The position numbers and the translations under genes were made by a program. Under the pieces are notes generated by a model. That model searched no databases, was not told where the DNA came from, and was given only the letters and a program-made list of their open reading frames with translations. Positions 1 through 5,497 of a stretch of DNA of 16,655 nt are shown piece by piece. This stretch comes from Planctomycetota bacterium (GTDB lineage Bacteria > Planctomycetota > Phycisphaerae > Phycisphaerales > UBA1924), in the NCBI GenBank assembly GCA_023429345.1, contig JAEYVB010000352.1, positions 1-16,655 on the forward strand. Direction: 5' to 3'. Each line of letters starts with the position of its first letter. Position 1 is the first letter of the stretch.

Positions 1-791
1 GAACAGGAACACGCGCGCCGTCTGCCCGCCGCGGCTGTCGCGGTGATCGACGGCGACGAACATCCGCGGGCCGGCGAGGCTGACGCCGATGGGAATGTCC
101 TGGGTCCCCTCGGCGGCGGTCCATTCAGCCTTGGCGAGGACCTCTCCGTCGGTAATATCGAGCACGTACGCCTTGAAGGAACCGAGGCTTCCGGTGCAGC
201 GGCAGAGGACCGCGAGCATCGATTCCTCGTTGGGGCCGACGCCCAAGTGCATAGCGACCGGCGCGCAGTCGGCCAGAACATCGGGCAGGTCGAATCCGGG
301 GTTGGACCACGTGAGTTGAAGGCCGTCGCCGGGTTCGAGGATGTGCGCGGCGATGGTCATCGGCTGAAAGTGGCCCTCGGGCGTGGTGAAGGTGCCGGTC
401 ATGAACACGCGGGCGGCGTAGCTGGTGGCCACCGTATCGAAGACCGCGGCGACTGGCGTGTACTGCCGGCCCGGGCGGGCGAGCGTCGGCCACTGGAGCT
501 CGGAGTTCAGGGCCCCGGCATCGGTGCGATCGGTGATCGCAAACACGCGCGCGCCGTTTTCGATCACTCGCGAAGCGGCCGTGAACACCGAGCCCTGACT
601 CAGCCCGACGCCGACGGGGACCTCATGCGCGGATGGAACGGCCAAGTTCTGGGGGTAGCGCGCCGACCACTGCTCGACCATGCCGACCTGAGCCGATGTC
701 GACCGATACCCGATCACCACACACACACACACACCGTCCAGATCCCTAGACGCCCGAACAGGCCCGTCCCACGCTTTCCTGCGTACTCCAT
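1..791 (-). CDS. Secreted protein of unknown family; start and body in different frames; 3' end beyond the window
   Basis: I do not recognise the family. The start is the ATG at 791, with a GGAGG (801-805) nine bases upstream. Read from there, the frame gives MEYAGKRGTGLFGRLGIW and then Val/Cys codons from a GT tract, and stops at TGA 716-714. The body lies in the frame of the GTG at 717 and stays open to position 1, with mostly G/C third positions, so it looks coding. Losing one GT unit, or gaining two, would join the frames. The joined N-terminus would be a credible signal peptide: K6, R7 and R14, a hydrophobic stretch LGIWTVCVCVVIG at 15-27, and possible cleavage after the Ala of STSA. The body appears beta-rich, for example RVFAITDRT and RVFMTGTFTTPEGHF. 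As written the gene is disrupted. It could be a phase-variable gene, a decayed gene or an assembly indel. An unaided internal ATG at 684 has no ribosome-binding site. Confidence 0.6.
718..734 (-). repeat. (GT)8 dinucleotide tract in the signal-peptide coding region
   Basis: Seventeen bases of uninterrupted alternating G and T on the minus strand lie inside the 5' part of the secreted-protein gene starting at 791. In every frame a GT run encodes alternating Val and Cys, so it can serve as a hydrophobic segment whatever its length. At the present length the upstream frame runs into TGA two codons later. One unit fewer restores the frame. The tract is long for a GC-rich bacterial genome. Confidence 0.9.
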
Positions 792-800
792 CGTGCGAGT

Positions 801-805
801 CCTCC
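801..805 (-). promoter_or_regulatory. Shine-Dalgarno site GGAGG for the GT-tract gene
   Basis: GGAGG lies nine bases upstream of the ATG at 791 on the minus strand. It matches the anti-Shine-Dalgarno sequence strongly and fixes the start in the frame that is closed just after the GT tract. Confidence 0.7.
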
Positions 806-987
806 GAGAAGAAGATACCGGCCACGTGCCGGATAGTTCCGCTGGTGTGGGATGCACATCGACCGGGCGGACTCACCGGACTCCCCTCGTGCTGTCGGGG
901 GCGCGAACACGCTCCCGTCCCGACCATCCGGACGATCTCCGGGGTCGAGCCTCTCCAATCTAACCGGGGTGAATGTCGCATGCAAGC

Positions 988-1016
988 AAAAAACCGGCCC
1001 TTGGTTGGGACCGGTT
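988..1016 (-). terminator. Intrinsic terminator after the PEP-CTERM gene
   Basis: Read on the minus strand, AACCGG-T-CCC pairs with GGG-CCGGTT around the six-base loop AACCAA, with one bulged T. A run of six T residues follows at 993-988. It lies about 40 bases past the stop of the gene at 1055-1561 and about 200 bases before the next start at 791, so the two genes are probably separate transcripts. Confidence 0.85.
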
Positions 1017-1054
1017 CTCGCCAAAGGTTCTTACATTTAGGTCTCAGCTCGCCG

Positions 1055-1561
1055 TCAGCGCCTGCGTCGCGTGGCGACGAGCGCGGCGAGGCCGAGCGCG
1101 GCCGCAGCGCCCGGGGCGGGGACGGTGAAGAACTGGACCTCGGAGCCCTGGTGGACGAAGCCGCCGGGCAGGAAGGTCTCGGCGCCGAAGAGGCCGGCGC
1201 GGAAGGTGCCGTTGTGGGTGGTGACGGTGCGGTCGATGCTGAAGGTGCCGGCGCCGGACCAGCCCTCGGATTGGCCGCTGATGTTCAGGACGTTGGTGCT
1301 GCCGGCGAAGGGCTCGATGGGGAACGCGATGTCGGTGTGGAAGTCGGCGGCGTTGCCCCCGGGCGCGACCGTGATCGTCAGGAGGATCCGGGCGTGCGAG
1401 ATTTCCTGCCCGATGATCGGGTCGCCCTGGAAGATCAGGCCGGTGTAGCTGGTGCCCGCCTCGGCGAACATGAACGTGCGGGCCGGCTCCTGGGCGAATG
1501 CGGGCGCTGCGATGATGACGGCGGCCGCGGCGGCGCCGACGGAGTACAGATCGTGATGCAT
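1055..1561 (-). CDS. PEP-CTERM-type sorted secreted protein
   Basis: A 168-residue protein. It begins with MHHDLYSV and an alanine-rich hydrophobic stretch ending in APAFAQ, a clear Sec signal peptide of about 23-24 residues. The middle is probably beta-sandwich, with runs such as ARILLTITVAPG and GTFSIDRTVTTHNGTF. I recognise no catalytic motif. Residues 147-168 carry VPAPG, a hydrophobic segment of about 14 residues and RRRR at the very end. This is the three-part PEP-CTERM layout in the VPAP variant. Exosortase normally recognises and removes such tails during surface display or release; no exosortase gene is in the window. The ATG at 1561 is chosen because the signal peptide starts there and GGGAAG sits six bases upstream. 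The longer frame upstream, to 1825, has no signal-like sequence. An intrinsic terminator follows the stop. Confidence 0.85.
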   Translation of the reverse strand: MHHDLYSVGAAAAAVIIAAPAFAQEPARTFMFAEAGTSYTGLIFQGDPIIGQEISHARILLTITVAPGGNAADFHTDIAFPIEPFAGSTNVLNISGQSEGWSGAGTFSIDRTVTTHNGTFRAGLFGAETFLPGGFVHQGSEVQFFTVPAPGAAAALGLAALVATRRRR

Positions 1562-1958
1562 GGGGGTCTTCCCTTTCCTGCCTTTCCCTCTACGGGGCCA
1601 GTATTGCAGGATCGAGGCGGATTTCAAGGGGTTTGCTGCGGCGGACACGGCTCGGGAACGGCAAAAAAGGAGCCGGCCGCCGGTCGGGGGCACCGGCGAT
1701 TTCCTCCCAATCGCCGACGCCGCGCCCGCCCGGCGGCCGGGGTGGGGACTCGACTCCGCAGGCGAGTCCCGCCACACACGCACGCACGGTTGGAATCGCC
1801 CCGGGTGGAGCAACTCGGACACCATAAGCCGGATTCGGGTGGACGCAAGAGGGATTCTCCCTCAGCCCCGCGGGATGCTGCCTCTGCCGGTGAGGAGTGG
1901 AGTTTTCGGACGTTGCCGCGGCCAAGGCGACGAACAATCGTTCGAGAAGGGGGCGGCC
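1562..1958. other. 397-nt divergent intergenic region with a hairpin
   Basis: The region lies between the starts of the PEP-CTERM gene (minus) and the CBM48-like gene (plus), so it should hold both promoters. I could not identify convincing -35/-10 pairs. It contains a perfect 8-bp inverted repeat at 1745-1770 and a short CACACACGCACGCAC stretch near 1773-1787. No frame within it resembles a protein-coding gene. Confidence 0.5.
1745..1770. repeat. Perfect 8-bp inverted repeat / hairpin
   Basis: GGGACTCG at 1745-1752 is the exact reverse complement of CGAGTCCC at 1763-1770, with a ten-base spacer. There is no T-run on either side, so it is not a standard terminator. It could be a protein-binding site for the divergent promoters or an RNA hairpin in a leader. 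Confidence 0.5.
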
Positions 1959-2321
1959 ATGCAGGGGCGCGATTGCAGGTTCCGGCTCTTCTGGCCCCAC
2001 GCCGAGCGCGTGGAACTCCTGACGGAGGAACTGCCCGGCCCCGTACGGATGGTCGATGCGGGCGGGGGGTGGTGGGAGCTTGAGGCGAAGCTGCCCGAGC
2101 GGGACTGCCGCTACAAGTTCCTGGTGGATGGACGCTACTGCGTGCCCGACTACTCGGCCGGCGATCCGGAGTACGACGAGACCGGGCAGCTGGTGAGCGT
2201 GCTGCACCTGGGCGAGCAGCGGCGCGCGGGACGCCGTGTCGCGGATCGATCAAGGACCGCGCCCGACTGGGTGCGGATCGCTACAGGCTCCCCAGCCGAC
2301 CGCCATCCACCGGGAGGTTGA
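1959..2321 (+). CDS. CBM48-like (isoamylase N-terminal / AMPK glycogen-binding type) small protein
   Basis: A 120-residue protein made almost entirely of one domain at about residues 5-85. It shows the layout of the early-set glycogen-binding fold: an aromatic first strand (RFRLFWPHAERVEL), a central GGGWWELEAKL strand and the hallmark YKFLVDG at 52-58 followed by an aspartate. In this family the domain binds alpha-glucan chains and usually sits beside a catalytic or kinase-regulatory domain; here it stands alone. There is no signal peptide, so it is probably cytoplasmic. The ATG at 1959 is chosen for the AAGGGGG just upstream and because the domain starts immediately after it. The last 13 residues (108-120) are antisense to the end of the neighbouring SDR gene and look unstructured. 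The CBM48-type domain is fairly sure; the cellular role is not. Confidence 0.75.
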   Translation: MQGRDCRFRLFWPHAERVELLTEELPGPVRMVDAGGGWWELEAKLPERDCRYKFLVDGRYCVPDYSAGDPEYDETGQLVSVLHLGEQRRAGRRVADRSRTAPDWVRIATGSPADRHPPGG

Positions 2322-3069
2322 TGCCGCTGATGTACGCGGCCGCGGGGGAAGCGAGGAACGCGACGGCGGCGGCGACCTCTTCGGGCTTTCCGAAGCGTCC
2401 GGCGGGGATGCTCGCCTGGAGCTCGCGGGCGATCTCCGACTCGGGGATGTTCTGCTTCTTCGCCCGGCCTTGGAGGAGAGACGAGAGCCGCTCGGTGCTG
2501 GTGTAGCCGGGGAGGATGTTGTTGACGGTGATGCCGGCGGGGCCGAGCTCCTGGGAGAGGGTCTTCGCCCAGTTGGCGACGGCGGCCCGGACGGCGTTGG
2601 AGAGGCCGAGGTTCGGGATCGGCTGCTTGACGCTGGTGGAGGTGATGTTCAGGATGCGGCCGTACCCGGCGGCTCGCATGCCGGGGATGAGGGCCTGGAC
2701 GAGGATGTGGGCCGAGAGGAGCAGGGAGTTGAATGCGGCGGTGAACTGCTCCGCGCTCGCGTCGATGAGCGGGCCGGCAGGGGGGCCGCCGGTGTTGTTG
2801 ATGAGGATGTGGTGCGGGCGGGAGGGATCGACGAATCCGGCGATCGCGGCGCGGACCCCTTCGGGGCTGGAGAGGTCGGCGACGAGCGTGTCGTGCTGCT
2901 GACCGGCGGCGCGGGGCAGCGCGGCGGCGACCTCCGCGAGCCGCGCGGCATCGCGGGCCATGAGGGTGACGGAGGCGCCCAGGGCGGCGAGTTCGACCGC
3001 GCAGGCGCGGCCGATGCCCTGGGTGGAGCCGCAGACGAGGGCGCGTTTGCCGGACAGGTTGAGGTCCAT
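2281..3069 (-). CDS. SDR-family oxidoreductase, variant without YxxxK
   Basis: A 262-residue FabG-like short-chain dehydrogenase/reductase of normal length. Seen: the nucleotide-binding GSTQGIG at 14-20, VADL at 63-66, NNTGG at 91-95, the Ser region ITSTSVKQP at 142-150, VNNILPG at 182-188 and a C-terminal SGINLPVDGG. The usual catalytic Tyr-x-x-x-Lys is replaced by S157-NAV-R161, judged by alignment to the following helix (VANWAKTLSQELG). From memory, a subgroup of FabG-like SDRs shares SVKQP...LSN..R, so this is probably an inherited variant and not damage. Fold and NAD(P)-binding are confident; substrate and activity are unknown. No ribosome-binding site precedes the ATG. TAACCT ends six bases before it, suggesting a leaderless transcript. 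The 3' end overlaps the CBM48-like gene by 41 nt. Confidence 0.85.
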   Translation of the reverse strand: MDLNLSGKRALVCGSTQGIGRACAVELAALGASVTLMARDAARLAEVAAALPRAAGQQHDTLVADLSSPEGVRAAIAGFVDPSRPHHILINNTGGPPAGPLIDASAEQFTAAFNSLLLSAHILVQALIPGMRAAGYGRILNITSTSVKQPIPNLGLSNAVRAAVANWAKTLSQELGPAGITVNNILPGYTSTERLSSLLQGRAKKQNIPESEIARELQASIPAGRFGKPEEVAAAVAFLASPAAAYISGINLPVDGGRLGSL

Positions 3070-3075
3070 GGCGGG

Positions 3076-3081
3076 AGGTTA
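3076..3081 (-). promoter_or_regulatory. Candidate -10 box TAACCT (leaderless SDR transcript)
   Basis: TAACCT fits the TAnnnT pattern and ends six bases before the ATG at 3069, where a -10 box would put the transcript start at the start codon. No Shine-Dalgarno sequence is present and no clear -35 box was seen. Confidence 0.35.
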
Positions 3082-3109
3082 GGGGTGCTGCCGGCGCCGG
3101 CGCGGGCAC

Positions 3110-3115
3110 TACGAT
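3110..3115 (+). promoter_or_regulatory. Candidate -10 box TACGAT (leaderless sulfotransferase transcript)
   Basis: TACGAT, followed by six bases (GGGCCC), leads directly into the GTG start at 3122 in a 52-nt divergent spacer. There is no Shine-Dalgarno sequence. The opposing candidate -10 for the SDR gene lies about 30 bases away, so the two promoters would be back to back. Confidence 0.4.
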
Positions 3116-3121
3116 GGGCCC

Positions 3122-4498
3122 GTGACCGATCGGCCACCCATCTTTGTGTTCGGCGTGCCACGCTCGGGGACGACGCTCCTGCGGACGCTCCTGGACTCGC
3201 ACCCGTCGATCGCCTGCGGGCCGGAGACGCCGTGGCTGGGGGGGCACCAGCCGCGGAGCGTGATGGAGCTGGTGCGGTTTCTGACAGAGGACAAGCACGG
3301 GTACTGCGCGAGCTACGGCCGGCCGCGGGAGGCGGTGATCGGGGCCGCGCGGGGCTTTGTGTCGGAGCTGATGGAGGGGTACGCGCGTTCGAAGGGCAAG
3401 GAACGCTGGGCGGAGAAGACGCCCGACAACGTGCTGTACGTCGACTTCCTGCTGGAGCTGTTCACCGAGGCGAAGGTGCTGTGGCTGGTGCGGGACGGGC
3501 TGGATGTGGCGCTATCGACGAGCGTGGTCAGCGAGGAGCGGAAGGGAATCTCGAAGTTCCTCGAAGAAAGCCTGAGCTTCGGCCCGGGCGTTCCGGCGGT
3601 TGCGATCACGCCTTTCAACGCGCTCCTCCGCTGGCGACACTGGAACAAGCTGCTGGCGCGTTCGCTCCGCGGCCGCGAGCACCTGAAAATCAGTTACGAG
3701 CGTCTTGTGTCCGAACCGGGCGCGACGGTGGAGCAGGTCTGCGAGTTTGTGGGGGAGCCGTTCGAGCCGGGGATGCTCGAGTACGCGAAGACGCAGCATG
3801 ACTATCCGGTGTGGGAATGGGGGAGCGCGGATGTGCGCATGCACGGCGGCATCCGGAAGGATCGTGCGGGCCGGGCACGTCGCGAACTGACGCCGCAGCA
3901 GCGCGGACTCTTGATGCCTTTGCTCAGCGGAGCGGCGCGGGAGCGCACGGCCAAGCAGCCGCTGGAGCAAAATGGAACGCAGGTCCGGGCCGCACTGGGA
4001 TCGCTCGCGTCGGCATTGAAAGTCGGCGAGGCGACCACATCCCTGAGCGATGAAGACCTGGCGTGGCTGTGGTCGGAGGGTCTTACGCATATGCGATTGG
4101 ACAATGCGCGTCTGTTCGACCTGTCCGGCGAACTGACGGTTCTCCCCTGGATCGCGGCGATGGCGGGCGCGCGGGCTTCGGTTCGTGCCTGCGACGCTCG
4201 CAGCATCAAATCACTGCGGACCCTGGCGCAGCGGCTTCGGGTGGACCTGGACGTTTCGAACGCAGAGCCGCGCACGTTGAAAGCCCCGGACGCCAAGGCG
4301 GACGTGATCACCGCCTTATGCCCGCGAGCGGCGGAGAGCTGGACCGGCGCCACGCTGGCGGGTCAGGCCCGACGGGTGCTGAAAGAGGGGGGCGTGCTGC
4401 TGGCGGCGGGGCCTTTTACCGCCGAACTCTGTGCCGCGACCGGCTTCAATCACACCAAATCGCCTTCCGGCAACGTTGCGGTTCTGACCGCGCGATGA
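3122..4498 (+). CDS. Sulfotransferase with C-terminal methyltransferase-like domain
   Basis: 458 residues. Residues 5-235 form a PAPS-dependent sulfotransferase. The 5'-phosphosulfate loop GVPRSGTT is at 11-18, a conserved EKTPDN at 98-103, the 3'-phosphate site LVRDGLDVALS at 122-132, and ISYERLVSEP at 190-199, as in the Sulfotransfer_3 type. Residues from about 305 to 458 are an addition. They read like a worn Rossmann methyltransferase (VLPWIAAMAGARASVRACDA at about 340-359, then KADVITALCP, then RRVLKEGGVLLAAGP), but the glycine-rich SAM loop is absent, so binding or structural use is as likely as catalysis. No signal peptide or membrane segment is seen, so it probably acts in the cytoplasm. 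The next gene, 25 bases on, is a polysaccharide-type ABC exporter permease, which suggests sulfation of a sugar or lipid-linked glycan before export (inference). GTG start with no Shine-Dalgarno sequence. Confidence 0.85.
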   Translation: MTDRPPIFVFGVPRSGTTLLRTLLDSHPSIACGPETPWLGGHQPRSVMELVRFLTEDKHGYCASYGRPREAVIGAARGFVSELMEGYARSKGKERWAEKTPDNVLYVDFLLELFTEAKVLWLVRDGLDVALSTSVVSEERKGISKFLEESLSFGPGVPAVAITPFNALLRWRHWNKLLARSLRGREHLKISYERLVSEPGATVEQVCEFVGEPFEPGMLEYAKTQHDYPVWEWGSADVRMHGGIRKDRAGRARRELTPQQRGLLMPLLSGAARERTAKQPLEQNGTQVRAALGSLASALKVGEATTSLSDEDLAWLWSEGLTHMRLDNARLFDLSGELTVLPWIAAMAGARASVRACDARSIKSLRTLAQRLRVDLDVSNAEPRTLKAPDAKADVITALCPRAAESWTGATLAGQARRVLKEGGVLLAAGPFTAELCAATGFNHTKSPSGNVAVLTAR

Positions 4499-4510
4499 GG
4501 CGACCGCGAG

Positions 4511-4516
4511 TACCAT
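4511..4516 (+). promoter_or_regulatory. Candidate -10 box TACCAT (leaderless permease transcript)
   Basis: TACCAT ends seven bases before the GTG at 4524, in the 25-nt gap after the sulfotransferase. There is no Shine-Dalgarno sequence. It may give an internal promoter within what otherwise looks like a two-gene operon. Confidence 0.35.
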
Positions 4517-4523
4517 CCATCCC

Positions 4524-5309
4524 GTGCTCATCGACCTCTACAAGCACCGCGGCTACATCTGGCGGACCGCCTACGCCGAACTGCGGCACAAGTACGCCGG
4601 GGCGGGGTTCGGCGCGGTCTGGACGGTCATCCAGCCGCTGGCCCAGATCCTGATCTTCACCGTCATCTTCACGCAGGTGTTCAAGCGGACCGCGGGCGAG
4701 GCGATGGGCTCGGTGCCCTACCCGGTGTACCTCTGCTCGGCGCTCCTGCCGTGGGCGGCGTTCGCCGAGTGCATCAACCGCGGCACGCACAGCTTCGTCA
4801 GCCACGCCATCTACCTGCGGAAGCTCCCGATCCCGGAGCAGGTCTTCGTCGCCCAGACGGCGCTGGGCACGGCGATGAACCTCGCCATCAGCTTCCTGGT
4901 GCTGGTCGGGTTCTCGACCGCGTTGGGGCACCCGCCGACGTGGCACTGGCTGCTGGTGCCGCTGCCCCTGATCCTCCTGCTGTCGTTTGCGTTCGGCGTC
5001 GGCATGGCGCTCGGGACGCTCAACGCGTTCATCCGCGATGTCGGCCAGGCCGTCCCCATCCTCATCCAGATCGGGTTCTGGACCTACCCGATCGTCTACC
5101 CGATGGAGGTCCTGCCGCCCGCGGCCCAGACGGCCGTGAAGTTCAACCCGATCTACCCCTACATGGAGACCGTGCGGTCGCTCTTCATCGAGGGCCGCCT
5201 GCCCTCGGTCTGGATGTGGGCCGCGATGCTGGGGTGGGCCGGGGTGGCGTGCACGCTCGGCTACGCCGTGCTCCGGCGTCTGCGGCCGGAACTCCGCGAT
5301 GTGATCTGA
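4524..5309 (+). CDS. ABC-2 type transporter permease (Wzm/TagG/KpsM-like polysaccharide export)
   Basis: A 261-residue inner-membrane protein, the standard length for the family. Amphipathic N-terminus (YKHRGYIWRTAYAELRHKYAGAGFG), then about six membrane segments near residues 30-52, 66-84, 110-134, 140-166, 176-194 and 228-250. Family signatures seen are AVWTVIQPLAQ at 31-41, RDVGQAVPILIQIGFW at 171-186, the YPIVYP run after it, and NPIYPYMETVRSLF at 208-221. Relatives pair with an ATPase (Wzt, TagH or KpsT) to export O-antigen, teichoic acid or capsule glycans. No ATPase gene lies beside it, so a partner must be encoded elsewhere or have been separated. The GTG at 4524 begins the conserved N-terminus; the upstream sequence is the end of the sulfotransferase gene. 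The substrate cannot be read from sequence. Confidence 0.88.
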   Translation: MLIDLYKHRGYIWRTAYAELRHKYAGAGFGAVWTVIQPLAQILIFTVIFTQVFKRTAGEAMGSVPYPVYLCSALLPWAAFAECINRGTHSFVSHAIYLRKLPIPEQVFVAQTALGTAMNLAISFLVLVGFSTALGHPPTWHWLLVPLPLILLLSFAFGVGMALGTLNAFIRDVGQAVPILIQIGFWTYPIVYPMEVLPPAAQTAVKFNPIYPYMETVRSLFIEGRLPSVWMWAAMLGWAGVACTLGYAVLRRLRPELRDVI

Positions 5310-5373
5310 AGGCGGGGCCGAACAGCGGCGCGAGTCCGGTGAATGAAGGGGGACGGTCGGCTCTCATGAGGCG

Positions 5374-5398
5374 CTCCGCCGCGCGTGTGCGGCGGGAG
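5374..5398 (+). other. GC-rich hairpin after the permease gene
   Basis: CTCCGCCGC at 5374-5382 pairs with GCGGCGGGAG at 5389-5398 with one bulged G and a six-base loop. It lies about 65 bases past the permease stop. No T-run follows, so it may be a 3' RNA structure or weak terminator of the sulfotransferase-permease transcript. Confidence 0.4.
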
Positions 5399-5428
5399 TT
5401 CGGGACCGGCGTGCCTAGCCTTGGCGCT

Positions 5429-5443
5429 CCCGCTTCGGGCGGG
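5429..5443 (+). other. Short hairpin CCCGC-TTCGG-GCGGG
   Basis: A five-base stem with a loop of the stable UUCG type, upstream of the candidate promoter of gspD. It probably belongs to the 3' end of the upstream transcript. No T-run follows. Confidence 0.3.
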
Positions 5444-5482
5444 TACTGGTCCGTTCCCCGGGCGCGGGCGGGAAAGAGTCGG

Positions 5483-5488
5483 TATAAA
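5483..5488 (+). promoter_or_regulatory. Candidate -10 box TATAAA upstream of gspD
   Basis: TATAAA stands out in very GC-rich sequence and ends nine bases before the gspD ATG at 5498, so transcription would start within a few bases of the start codon. No recognisable -35 box or Shine-Dalgarno sequence accompanies it. Confidence 0.45.
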
Positions 5489-5497
5489 GGGCTCCGC

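Noticed and set aside
43..963. A plus-strand open frame of 306 codons at the left end
   Set aside because: It is antisense to the GT-tract gene, has no ribosome-binding site, and the product shows only Gly/Arg/Asp-rich sequence. The minus-strand reading has better codon structure and a strong start.
1658..1705. GC-rich sequence followed by a T-run on the minus strand, resembling a terminator upstream of the PEP-CTERM gene
   Set aside because: The possible stem (GCCGG...CCGGC) is not adjacent to the T-run and the alternative pairing is weak, so a terminator is not supported.
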